The notes under the pieces: generated by a model
Database searches by the model: none
What the model was told of the DNA's origin: nothing
The model's input: only the letters and a program-made list of their open reading frames with translations
Assembly: GCF_901212655.1 (NCBI RefSeq)
Contig: NZ_CAAKON010000041.1
Span: 62,001-126,000 of the forward strand
From: Olsenella uli
GTDB taxonomy: Bacteria > Actinomycetota > Coriobacteriia > Coriobacteriales > Atopobiaceae
Reading direction: 5' to 3'
DNA: 64,000 nt
Translations under genes and position numbers: made by a program
Shown: positions 19,449 to 27,447 of the stretch, piece by piece
Layout of the letters: each line of letters starts with the position of its first letter
Numbering within the stretch: the stretch's first letter is position 1

Positions 19449-19899
19449 CGGCTGCGCTGCGAGAGGATTGTTCGATGAATGGTGTGCCAGTGCTGCGGTC
19501 GGGGCGCTCATTGGGGTGCCTCGGCCTTCTTGAGGGGTAGTTGCAAACTCGAATTGGACAGACTCTGTCGTTTGGTCTGCGTACGGCTGACACGTGTGCG
19601 CAGGCGGTGCCAAGCTCTATGTAAACTGGACGATAAGCACCGAGATATGTGAGCTGAGGGATGCTTACCCCAGTGAGCTGCCTATACTAATGCAGCTAGC
19701 TGTTCGAAGGGGCGCACCGGGGACGTGCGGCACGGTGCATCGAGACGCATGGTGGCAGCGCGGAGCGGTGCGTCGAGACGCACCGCAGCTGCGCAACGAG
19801 ACACATGGCGCGCCCGCCATTGCTACACGCACGATTTGCGCGGATATCCGCCCGCGCACCCGCCTACCTGCGGGATGACCCGAAAGGCTGAAGGAACAC
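19449..19899. other. 450-base leader with tandem CGAGAC hairpins
   Basis: No gene seen. TATACT at 19683-19688 is a plausible -10. Downstream, three related units occur: GGTGCATCGAGACGCATGG (about 19734), GGTGCGTCGAGACGCACC (about 19767) and GCGCAACGAGACACATGG (about 19791). The second folds as a perfect 7-bp hairpin with loop CGAG. They would lie in the 5' leader of the next gene. Confidence 0.45.
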
Positions 19900-20820
19900 A
19901 TGGCCAAGAAGGACAAGCAGAGGACCGCCCCAACCCCCGATGAGGTCGAGGCCATATTCTCCGACGTCGACGAGACCGGCCACACCAACGCCTCAAAGGC
20001 TCGCAAGGAGCGCCGCCGCCGTAAGGCCAAGAAGGCCGCGGTGGACGTGGACCCGCTGTCGGGCGACGATCCGTCTGGCTCCAACGTCAGCAAGATCATC
20101 ACCAAGACGGCCGTGAGCTTCGTGGTCATCCTTTTGCTCGTGGTGGTTCTCTCGCAGGTTGCATGCGGTATCGTGCGTCGCGCGGGTACCGCCCAGCTTG
20201 CTAAGGACGTCGACGTCAAGAGCGTGGCCTCCGCGCTCAAGAACGGCGTTGAGTGGGGCAACGGCTTCACCCAGTTCCCCGAGGACTTCTCCGTTCAGGA
20301 GGCCGACGAGAGCACGGGTCACATCGAGGTCACCGTTGTGGACACGGCGAGCAAGAACGAGATGGAGTGCCTCTCCGGCTCGCAGATTCAGGCCGCGGCG
20401 CTTTCGGTCAACGCCCTGCTGAACCCGAATATCAACCAGGTTGTCTACCATGTGAACGTGCATGTGGGCGACGACGGCAAGTTCCAGCAGTCTTCGCTCT
20501 TTGGCTTCCTCAAGCCCACAGGCAACATCAAGCAGTTCGCCACCTTCGTGTGGACCAAGAGCACCACGGCCGACGGAGGCTTCAACTTCACATGCATGAT
20601 CACCGGCCTTGACGCGACGTCTGCCGAGAACCTGCGCGACAAGCTCACGGTTCAGAACAACATCCTGGACGTGATCATGCCGGGCGCAAGCACGGGTGAG
20701 GCTGAGACGGATGAGGCCGCGACCACCGAGTCGCTCTCTGCGGCTGACGCGGCTACGGCCCAGGCCGAGGTTGCCGCTGCGACCGCCGGCGACGCCGCGA
20801 CGGAGCAGGCGGGCAAGTAG
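19900..20820 (+). CDS. Membrane-anchored protein of unknown function
   Basis: 306 residues, no family recognised. Residues 1-62 are cytosolic, charged and Lys/Arg-rich (ARKERRRRKAKKAA). One membrane helix, about 66-90 (KTAVSFVVILLLVVVLSQVACGIV), gives an N-in topology. The rest is extracytoplasmic, with an alpha/beta-looking domain (100-260) and an Ala/Thr/Glu-rich C-terminal tail (EAETDEAATTESLSAADAA). Ribosome site GAAGG before the ATG. Own terminator at 20877. Confidence 0.75.
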   Translation: MAKKDKQRTAPTPDEVEAIFSDVDETGHTNASKARKERRRRKAKKAAVDVDPLSGDDPSGSNVSKIITKTAVSFVVILLLVVVLSQVACGIVRRAGTAQLAKDVDVKSVASALKNGVEWGNGFTQFPEDFSVQEADESTGHIEVTVVDTASKNEMECLSGSQIQAAALSVNALLNPNINQVVYHVNVHVGDDGKFQQSSLFGFLKPTGNIKQFATFVWTKSTTADGGFNFTCMITGLDATSAENLRDKLTVQNNILDVIMPGASTGEAETDEAATTESLSAADAATAQAEVAAATAGDAATEQAGK

Positions 20821-20876
20821 GCAAGTGTCGCCGTCGGGCGCCGGGCCTGGAAGCCTTCGTGACATAACGCGCGCCG

Positions 20877-20917
20877 GGCGCCGTATCGGGAGATGGTTCC
20901 TGGTGCGGCGCCTTTTT
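20877..20917 (+). terminator. Terminator
   Basis: 7-bp stem GGCGCCG / CGGCGCC with a 22-base loop and five T. Confidence 0.8.
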
Positions 20918-21109
20918 ATATGCGGCGAGCGCTAGATGGCGCGGCTGCCACCACAATGTCTGTGCGGCGTAACTCCAGCAATTGAAGGCGAGCGCTTTGG
21001 GAGTTGAAGAAGACAAGCTGAGGTGTGCAAGCGTGCGAAAGCGTTAGGACCAGGGCTTGGAGAGGGTATAGTTTTCTGGACACCAAGTTAAGGGTGAGAG
21101 GTGTTCGGA

Positions 21110-21373
21110 ATGACCCAAAGAAGGAAGCGCTACGACAAGCAGTTCAAGGTCGCTGCCGCTCGGGTGGTGCCGGGCGGAGAGACGAGGGTCGTCGGCCTCG
21201 CAAGGGAGCTTGGGGTCAAGGATTCCGCGCTCAGGCGCTGGGCCCAGGAATACGAGGAGATGGGCGATGCCGCCTTTCCCGGCAACGGAAGTCCCAAGGC
21301 CAACAAGGACTACGAGATCGCGAGGCTCAGGAAGAAGGTCGAGGAGCCGGGGCGCGAGAACGACCTCCTATAA
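21110..21373 (+). pseudogene. IS3 OrfA (HTH protein), truncated by premature stop
   Basis: Helix-turn-helix protein that binds the IS ends (MTQRRKRYDKQFKVAAARVV, then VVGLARELGVKDSALRRW) followed by a leucine-zipper-like region (YEIARLRKKVEE). The frame stops at TAA 21371-21373 after RENDLL. Read through, the same frame continues NFRAFLSQDHA to a TGA at 21407 that overlaps the GTG of orfB (GTGA). This is the normal orfA end, so the TAA looks like a nonsense mutation of a Lys codon. An earlier ATG at 21101 is also possible. Confidence 0.75.
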
Positions 21374-21405
21374 AATTTCCGGGCCTTCTTGAGTCAAGAC
21401 CATGC

Positions 21406-22272
21406 GTGAGGTGCGAGCTCATCAAGGCGCATAGGGGCGAGTTCGGCCCCATCAGGAAGGCATGCGAGATCCTCCGCGTTTCCAGATCCGAGTACTACGA
21501 CTACTCGAACAGGCCCAAGTCGAACGCGCAGATAGAGCGGGAGGCGCCCGAGGGGTTCGTCGTCGAGAAGTTCGAGCCGCGCAAGGGCCGGCACGGCCAC
21601 CGCCGCATCAACCGCGAGCCCGGGCGCGACGGGATGGTCGTGAGCGAGAAGCGCGTTCTGGCCGTCATGCGCAGGCTGGGCCTCCAGGCTAAGGGCACGG
21701 CGAGAAAGCACAGGCGGGCGAAGCCGGTCGAGAAGGGCGATCCGCGCGTGAACCTCATCAACCGCGTCTTCGACGTGGACGCCAGGAACAGGCTCTGGGT
21801 CGGCGACATCACCTATATCGACACCGACGAGGGCTGGCTCTACCTCGCGGCCGCGACAGACGCGTGGCATCGCAAGGTCGTCGGATGGTCGATGTCGGGC
21901 AGGATCACGGAGAAGCTGGCCATAGATGCGCTTGAGCAAGCCGTCGGAAGGGAGGACCCGCCGGATGACTTCTCGCTGGTGTTCCACGACGACCAGGGGT
22001 CCCAATACACCTCGCGCGCATTCCAGAGATGTCTCGAGTCGCACGGGATAGCCCAGTCAATGTCAAGGCCTGGAAATCCGTGGGACAATGCGGTGGCCGA
22101 GTCGTTCTTCAAGACGCTCAAGCGAGAGCTGATAAATGACAGAAGATACAAAACCAGGGACGAGGCGAGGCAGGAGGTGTTCAAGTACATCGAGCTCTAT
22201 TACAACAGGCAGCGACTGCATTCCAAGAACGGATATATGGCGCCTTGCGACTTAGAGCGAGATGCCGCCTGA
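21406..22272 (+). CDS. IS3 OrfB DDE transposase
   Basis: 288 residues. N-terminal HTH_21-like region (LIKAHRGEFGPIRKACEILRVSRSEYYDY), then the rve integrase core with the catalytic triad: Asp in WVGDITYIDT, Asp in LVFHDDQGSQYTS, and Glu in NPWDNAVAESFFKTLKREL. The C-terminus YIELYYNRQRLHSKNGY is typical. GTG start overlaps the inferred original stop of orfA; IS3 elements normally also make an OrfAB fusion by -1 frameshifting, which the premature stop in orfA could now block. The gene itself is intact. Confidence 0.88.
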   Translation: MRCELIKAHRGEFGPIRKACEILRVSRSEYYDYSNRPKSNAQIEREAPEGFVVEKFEPRKGRHGHRRINREPGRDGMVVSEKRVLAVMRRLGLQAKGTARKHRRAKPVEKGDPRVNLINRVFDVDARNRLWVGDITYIDTDEGWLYLAAATDAWHRKVVGWSMSGRITEKLAIDALEQAVGREDPPDDFSLVFHDDQGSQYTSRAFQRCLESHGIAQSMSRPGNPWDNAVAESFFKTLKRELINDRRYKTRDEARQEVFKYIELYYNRQRLHSKNGYMAPCDLERDAA

Positions 22273-22527
22273 AGATGCTTAAATAAATGTCCAGGAAACC
22301 TTGACCACTCCAGCCGCTCCTTATGCAGGCCGTCCAGGTTTTGGGTTGCAGCTCATTTCTGACGGGTGCCTTTTGGCGTTTAGGTTGGGAATGTGGTTTA
22401 GTGCTCTGGCGTGTAGTGGCACTTGGGGCAACGTGAGGACAGACCGAGGATGCTCGGGGACGCTGTGCGCGCGATTAATCTGTGAAGGGGCCGCAAGACG
22501 AGCCCTGAGTCTCCCTCGCCCCAAAAC

Positions 22528-23409
22528 CTATCTCAGTAGCTCCGTCACGTCGCCAAGCACGGACTCGAAGCTTACGCCGCGCACCTGGTAATCCGGCTGG
22601 TCGGGCGTGATGGTCATGGCATCACGCACGAGCTTTCCGGCGAACTCGACTGCCTCGTAAAGGCTCCTGCCTGTGTAGATGGCGGCCGTGAGACCGCTTG
22701 CAAACAGGTCGCCGGTGCCGTGCAGCATGTAGGGGAGCAGCTCGCTCGATATTTCCTCGGGCGCACCGTCGCCCTTGGCCACGGCCACGTAGTTGCGGAT
22801 GACCGGTTCCCCCGCTCGCACGATGCCCTTGAGCACGACGCTCTTTGCGCCCATGTTGAGCAGGGTGTAGATGGTGCGTCGCACGTACTTGTCGCTCACG
22901 TCCTGTCCGGCGTACTCGATACCCGTAAGGATGGAGGCCTCGGTAAGGTTGGGCGTCAGCACGTCGGCCCCGCTCACGAGCCCCTTCATGGCGTCGCAGA
23001 GCTCGTCAGTGTAGGTCTGGTACTTTTTGCCGCCGTCGCCCATGACGGGGTCAACGATGCGAAAGGCGCCGGGATACTCGCGATAAAGGCGCTGGATGGC
23101 CCCAACCTGCTCCGCCGATCCTAGGAAGCCGCTGTAGATGCCATCCAGGGCGATGTTTTCCTCGTGCCAGGCGTCGAGGTAGGGCTCGAGCATGTCCGTG
23201 GTGTCGAGCATATAGAAGGTGTCGAATTTGGTGTGGGCCGAGAACAGCGAAGTGGGCACTGGGCACACGTCGATGCCGGCCGCGCTGAGCACGGGAATGG
23301 CGATGCCGAGCGAACACTTGCCGTAGCCGCAGAGGTCGTGGACGGCCGCCACGCGTGGGATGTAGGAGCCGTTTCGCCGATAGGGTGCGAGGTCCTTGGC
23401 GCTTGTCAT
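22528..23409 (-). CDS. Pyridoxal/pyridoxine kinase-like protein
   Basis: 293 residues of the ribokinase-like Phos_pyr_kin family, which phosphorylates the 5'-OH of B6 vitamers in the salvage of pyridoxal phosphate. Clear blocks: VAAVHDLCGYGKCSLGIAIP (substrate end), FRIVDPVMGDGGKKYQTY, ADVLTPNLTEASIL, and the catalytic GTGDLFASGLTAA, with Asp as base in the anion hole. Cys in place of the usual Ser-Gly near CGYGKCS is seen in PdxK/PdxY-like proteins of Coriobacteriia and Firmicutes. Start chosen at 23409 after GAAAGGA; the longer frame upstream is unsupported. Confidence 0.85.
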   Translation of the reverse strand: MTSAKDLAPYRRNGSYIPRVAAVHDLCGYGKCSLGIAIPVLSAAGIDVCPVPTSLFSAHTKFDTFYMLDTTDMLEPYLDAWHEENIALDGIYSGFLGSAEQVGAIQRLYREYPGAFRIVDPVMGDGGKKYQTYTDELCDAMKGLVSGADVLTPNLTEASILTGIEYAGQDVSDKYVRRTIYTLLNMGAKSVVLKGIVRAGEPVIRNYVAVAKGDGAPEEISSELLPYMLHGTGDLFASGLTAAIYTGRSLYEAVEFAGKLVRDAMTITPDQPDYQVRGVSFESVLGDVTELLR

Positions 23410-23789
23410 GGGTATTCCTTTCGGACGCGGACTGATGGACCAGCGTGCGAGGTACAGAATACTACGAGGCCTTGAGCGTCTCTCCAGCATTGGATGAGAA
23501 CGTTCGCGCGCCTGTTGCCCGCACGTTCTACCATAAGGTCTAGGATGGCTCGGATACTTTGCCTGTCCCCTCATGTGGCACTTCGGCGCATCGCGTAAGG
23601 CGGCGTATATACTAGTGCGGTACATGCGAAAGGCGCGGCAGCGCCGGGAGTTCGCGTGCGGGGCTCGGCGGCTGCGGCCTGCTGGCTCATGCGCCGAAAG
23701 CCTGGGGCTGTCAGTCGATGGGCGTCGCGGCGTAAGGCACGCGGACCCTTCTCGCGCCGCCAATACGCCGCAACCAGAAGGAGCTCAGC
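23410..23789. other. Divergent region between the kinase gene and purE
   Basis: No gene seen in 380 bases. TATACT at 23608-23613 could start the purE transcript, giving a leader of about 165 bases with GC-rich, foldable sequence. I see no known purine-responsive motif. Confidence 0.4.
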
Positions 23790-24251
23790 ATGGCAGAGCA
23801 GCCGCTCGTTGGCATCATCATGGGTTCGAAGTCCGACCTCCCCACCATGGAGGGCTGCACCAAGCAACTGGACGAGTTTGGTATCCCCTACGAGCTCGTG
23901 ATTGCGAGCGCGCACCGCAATCCCGCCAAGGTGCACGAGTGGGCCAGCACAGCGGCCGATCGTGGCCTCCGCGTGATTATCGCCGCCGCCGGCAAGGCCG
24001 CCCACCTCGGTGGCGTCGTGGCCGCCTATACCCCGCTCCCCATCATTGGTGTGCCGATGAAGACGAGCGACCTCGGTGGTATGGACTCCCTGCTCTCCAT
24101 GGTTCAGATGCCCTCTGGCGTGCCCGTTGCCTGCGTTGCCATCAACGGTGCCAAGAACGCCGCCATCTATGCCGCGCAGATCCTGGGTGCTGGTGACCCC
24201 AACTGGCGCGAGAGGGTCGCGGAGTTCAAGCGCGCCATGGCCGAGGCCTAA
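23790..24251 (+). CDS. purE: 5-(carboxyamino)imidazole ribonucleotide mutase
   Basis: Class I PurE, N5-CAIR to CAIR (purine step 6). 153 residues. Contains IIMGSKSDLPTM, ASAHRNP with the conserved Ser and His, AAAGKAAHLGGVVAA, and GVPMKTSDLGGMDSLLSMVQMP. GAAGGAG lies 7 bases before the ATG. First gene of a purE-sortase run, followed after 29 bases by the sortase. A class I PurE needs PurK for N5-CAIR; purK is not in this window. Confidence 0.97.
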   Translation: MAEQPLVGIIMGSKSDLPTMEGCTKQLDEFGIPYELVIASAHRNPAKVHEWASTAADRGLRVIIAAAGKAAHLGGVVAAYTPLPIIGVPMKTSDLGGMDSLLSMVQMPSGVPVACVAINGAKNAAIYAAQILGAGDPNWRERVAEFKRAMAEA

Positions 24252-24280
24252 GCCTCGCCGCAAGGGAGGAAGATCGCTCG

Positions 24281-25519
24281 ATGCCGAAGCACGGCAGGCA
24301 CTTCAACGAAGACATCCGCACGTCCACCTATGGAACGGAGGCGCCGACGACGCCCCGCCCCGTTTCCGTTCCGCAGGGGACGGGTCCTGCTCGCGCGGCG
24401 CGCGGGGTGGTCCGTCCCGTGCCGCCTATGCCCGCGGGTCCCACGCCCGCGGGGACAAGCCCATATGGGGCCCACGCAGGTGCTGGCAGGGTGGTCTCGC
24501 CCGAGGCGTCTGCCAACGTGAAGCCCAAGCATCCGGCGCGCAAGCGCGGCCTGTTTGGTCGCTCGCGTCGCGATGAGGTTGCGCGCCAGCACGCAGCTGG
24601 CGACACGCGTGGCTTTGGCGGGGCGGCGAGCTACGTGGACGCCACGGGTGCCTTTGACGGCGCGGGCTTCGTTGGGCAAGACCAGCGTTCCCGCGCGGCT
24701 GGCGCCGCCGCCTACGCGCAGCGCCGCCGCAAGCGTGGGAAGCGAGGATTCCTCTCCAACCTGCTCATCATCGCGGGTATGGCGCTTCTCCTCGTGGCCG
24801 GCGGCATGTTTGGCTACGCGCAGCTGCAGTATCGTGCCCAGGACAAGGTGAACGAGCAGCTCGCAGCCTATGCCACCGTCTCTGATGACCCAGCCTCCCG
24901 GGTGGGGCCGCAGGTTGACTGGGCGGGCCTCAAGAGCGTGAACCCGGACGTGGTTGGCTGGGTGCAGATTCCCGGGACCGTCGTGAACTACCCCGTCTAC
25001 CAGGGGTCGGACAACGATGAGTACCTCCACAAGGACGCCAACGGCGACTCCTCCATCGGTGGACAGATCTTCCTGGACTACGAGAACACCGCCCCTGGCC
25101 TGGCCGAGCAGCAGACCGTGATCTACGGGCACCACCTCTACAACGGCACCATGTTCACGCCGGTGGATGCCATGGCAGACCAGGCGGAGTTCGATAAGGT
25201 CAGCACCGTGTGGTACGTCACCGAGCGGGCTACCTACGAGCTCGAGCCGCTCTTCTTCTACCGCACGCCGGCTACCAACGGCGAGGCCCGCCACATCAGC
25301 TTTGCGTCTGATGACGAGTTCCACACCTACCTGAAGGGGCTCCTCGACCAGGCGAGCGCAAAGAGCGTTGACGCTGGCGAGGCGGTTACGAAGGTGTCCA
25401 AGGTGGTTACGCTGGCAACCTGCGACTACGACAACAACTTTGGACAGGGCAACGGCCGCGGCCTTGTGGTCTGCGCACTCAAAAGCGAGGTCTCGGGTAC
25501 CGGGACCTCTGGAAACTAG
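24281..25519 (+). CDS. Sortase (class B-like) with long cytosolic N-terminus
   Basis: 412 residues. Residues 1-150 are a disordered, Pro/Ala/Arg-rich cytosolic segment, followed by one membrane helix (about 163-183, LLIIAGMALLLVAGGMFGYA) and an extracytoplasmic sortase domain. Catalytic His284 or 285 (YGHHL), Cys381 in TLATCDY, and the Arg in GNGRGLVV are visible. The spacing and TLxTC context fit class B. No sorting-signal protein is adjacent, so the substrate is unknown. It sits between purE and purF and its stop is 148 bases before purF; the neighbours give no functional clue. Start supported by GGGAGGA. Confidence 0.88.
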   Translation: MPKHGRHFNEDIRTSTYGTEAPTTPRPVSVPQGTGPARAARGVVRPVPPMPAGPTPAGTSPYGAHAGAGRVVSPEASANVKPKHPARKRGLFGRSRRDEVARQHAAGDTRGFGGAASYVDATGAFDGAGFVGQDQRSRAAGAAAYAQRRRKRGKRGFLSNLLIIAGMALLLVAGGMFGYAQLQYRAQDKVNEQLAAYATVSDDPASRVGPQVDWAGLKSVNPDVVGWVQIPGTVVNYPVYQGSDNDEYLHKDANGDSSIGGQIFLDYENTAPGLAEQQTVIYGHHLYNGTMFTPVDAMADQAEFDKVSTVWYVTERATYELEPLFFYRTPATNGEARHISFASDDEFHTYLKGLLDQASAKSVDAGEAVTKVSKVVTLATCDYDNNFGQGNGRGLVVCALKSEVSGTGTSGN

Positions 25520-25667
25520 CACGACGGACACGCGACCCCCCGAAGCGGTTCTGGAGGCAGAGGCCGTGCCGAGGGGCCGCGCGCGAGGCGCCAAGCGGCG
25601 CAATGGTATTGGGCACGAGGCACTACTAGGCAAGCGAATCGTACGGATTGCAAACGGAAGGCGCCGC

Positions 25668-27242
25668 ATGATTGACATTGAGACCTGCGAATTCAGCGAG
25701 CGGGACGACGACCTCCACGACGAGTGCGGCGTCTTTGGCATCTGGGCACCTGGGTGCGACGTGGCCCGCATGACCTACTTTGGCCTGCACGCGCTGCAGC
25801 ATCGCGGCCAGGAAAGCGCTGGCATCGCCGTGGGCGACGGCTCCACGGTGATGGTGCGCAAGGATCTTGGCCTTGTGACGCAGGTCTTCACGGACTCCGA
25901 TCTCTCTGCCCTGCCCGGCAAGGTGGCTATCGGCCATGTGCGCTATGGCACCGCGGGCAGCAAGGGGTGGGAGAGCGCGCAGCCGCACCTCTCTGCCATC
26001 AACGACGTTATCATCGCGCTGGCGCATAACGGCACGCTGGTGAACTTTGACCAGCTGCGCATCGAGCTCATCAACATGGGCGTGCCCTTCCGCACGCATA
26101 CGGACTCCGAGGTGGCGGCCCGGCTCATCGGCTTCTTCACGCAGAAGAAGCACCGCCTGCGCAGCGGCATCGCCCATGCCATGGCCATGATGGAGGGCGG
26201 CTACGCGATGGCCCTCGTGCGCGAGAACGCCCTCTATGCCTTCCGCGATCCGCGCGGCATTCGCCCGCTGTGCCTGGGCGAGCTGCCCAACAACCAAGGT
26301 TGGGTCGTTGCCAGCGAGACGTGTGCCCTGGACATCGTGGGTGCCCGCTACGTGCGCGACATCCGCCCCGGCGAGATTCTCCGCATCTCCGACGACGGTC
26401 CCGTCTCCGAGCAGGCGCTCGATCCCGAGCCGCGAGCCGAGTGCATCTTCGAGGACGTCTACTTTGCGCGCCCGGACTCCAAGTTCCACGGCCGCTCGGT
26501 CTATTCCATGCGCTATGCCATGGGCCAGCAGCTTGCCCGCGAGGCACCGGTGGATGCAGACCTCGTTATCGGCGTGCCAGACTCCGGCATGCCGCCGGCG
26601 GAGGGCTTTGCCCACGAGCTGGGGCTTCCCTTTGGCGAGGGCCTCATCAAGAATCGCTACGTGCAGCGTACCTTCATCCAGCCCACGCAGGAGCTGCGCG
26701 AGATGGGCGTGCGCCTCAAGCTCAACGCTCTCGTGGACAACGTGGCCGGCAAGCGCCTCGTGGTCATCGACGACTCCATCGTGCGTGGCACCACGTCCAA
26801 GCAGATCATTCGCATGCTCAAGGATGCCGGTGCCACTGAGGTGCACATGCGCATCAACTCGCCCGAGGTCACGTGGCCGTGCTTCTATGGCATCGATACA
26901 GACACACAGGACCAGCTCATCAGCGCGAGCAAGAGTGTGGAGGAGACCTGCGAGTACATCGGTGCGGACTCGCTGGCGTTCCTCTCGCCGGAAGGCCTCG
27001 TGAGCTGCGTGCCCGAGATTGCCGACGACGTGACCGGCGTGCCGGGCGCAAGCTGCGCATGCGGCGGCAGCTGTGACGGCTACTGCAAGGCGTGCTTCAC
27101 GGGCGAGTATCCGGTGGAGATTCCCAAGAGCTTCTCCAAGGGCAAGTTCCTCGAAGGCTACCAGCCCAAGAACCTCAGCCACGCCAGCGCCGCCAGTCAG
27201 ATGCACGTCGACGCCGTTGCCAAGGCCAACGACGTCCTTTAG
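25668..27242 (+). CDS. purF: Amidophosphoribosyltransferase, Fe-S type
   Basis: First committed step of purine synthesis: PRPP plus glutamine to phosphoribosylamine. 524 residues. The N-terminal propeptide of 19 residues would be removed to expose the nucleophile Cys20 (DECGVFGIW), as in Bacillus subtilis PurF. Glutaminase domain LQHRGQESAGIAV, GHVRYGTAGSKGWESAQPH; PRT domain with the PRPP loop VVIDDSIVRGTTSKQI. The C-terminus has Cys473-x2-Cys476 (CKACFTGEYP), matching [4Fe-4S] ligands, plus three more Cys just before (463, 465, 469). ATG chosen because it gives the normal propeptide. Confidence 0.96.
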   Translation: MIDIETCEFSERDDDLHDECGVFGIWAPGCDVARMTYFGLHALQHRGQESAGIAVGDGSTVMVRKDLGLVTQVFTDSDLSALPGKVAIGHVRYGTAGSKGWESAQPHLSAINDVIIALAHNGTLVNFDQLRIELINMGVPFRTHTDSEVAARLIGFFTQKKHRLRSGIAHAMAMMEGGYAMALVRENALYAFRDPRGIRPLCLGELPNNQGWVVASETCALDIVGARYVRDIRPGEILRISDDGPVSEQALDPEPRAECIFEDVYFARPDSKFHGRSVYSMRYAMGQQLAREAPVDADLVIGVPDSGMPPAEGFAHELGLPFGEGLIKNRYVQRTFIQPTQELREMGVRLKLNALVDNVAGKRLVVIDDSIVRGTTSKQIIRMLKDAGATEVHMRINSPEVTWPCFYGIDTDTQDQLISASKSVEETCEYIGADSLAFLSPEGLVSCVPEIADDVTGVPGASCACGGSCDGYCKACFTGEYPVEIPKSFSKGKFLEGYQPKNLSHASAASQMHVDAVAKANDVL

Positions 27243-27244
27243 GC

Positions 27245-27353
27245 CCACGTGAGTCAGCCTGCCGTCTACTTTGACTCATTTTCAAACAAACCAATTTGTT
27301 TGAAAAATGAGTCAAAGTAGACGGCAGGCAGCGGGGCGAGGTGACTCACGTGG
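27245..27353. repeat. TGACTCA-core palindromic repeat, locus 2
   Basis: Inner arms 27257-27290 and 27295-27329 pair over 34 bases with one extra A on the right and a 4-base loop (CCAA). Outer arms CCACGTGAGTCA (27245-27256) and TGACTCACGTGG (27342-27353) pair perfectly over 12 bases. Core TTTGACTCATTTT as at 6465. It starts 2 bases after the purF stop. Confidence 0.9.
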
Positions 27354-27401
27354 TGGCCGGCGCCGATGTGAGCGCGGGGGTGGCACGAGGGTTTTGTCAG
27401 C

Positions 27402-27429
27402 GACAACCTACATGAGACAACCTACATGA
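27402..27429. repeat. 14-bp perfect tandem repeat before purM
   Basis: GACAACCTACATGA occurs twice head to tail, ending 18 bases before the purM ATG and 6 bases before its ribosome site. It could be a double operator or a replication-slippage duplication. Confidence 0.7.
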
Positions 27430-27447
27430 CGTAGATAGGAGTTCCGC

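Larger units (their letters stand above)
21071..22299 (+). mobile_element. IS3-family insertion sequence
   Basis: About 1.23 kb with imperfect terminal inverted repeats: left 21071-21092 (GTTTTCTGGACAccaag...) and right 22278-22299, whose complement reads GTTTCCTGGACAttta.... The core TGGACA is shared. It carries an IS3-type orfA (HTH) and orfB (DDE transposase) in frames offset by -1. I see no clear target duplication. It sits between the terminator of the 19900 gene and the convergent kinase gene, so it disrupts no recognisable gene. Confidence 0.9.

Noticed and set aside
21077..22293. Narrower IS boundary using TGGACA..TGTCCA
   Set aside because: Inverted similarity continues outward to 21071 and 22299, so the wider boundary is preferred; neither gives a clear target duplication.
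23614..23789. Purine riboswitch or ZMP-type leader before purE
   Set aside because: GC-rich and foldable but none of the conserved core nucleotides of those classes could be found.
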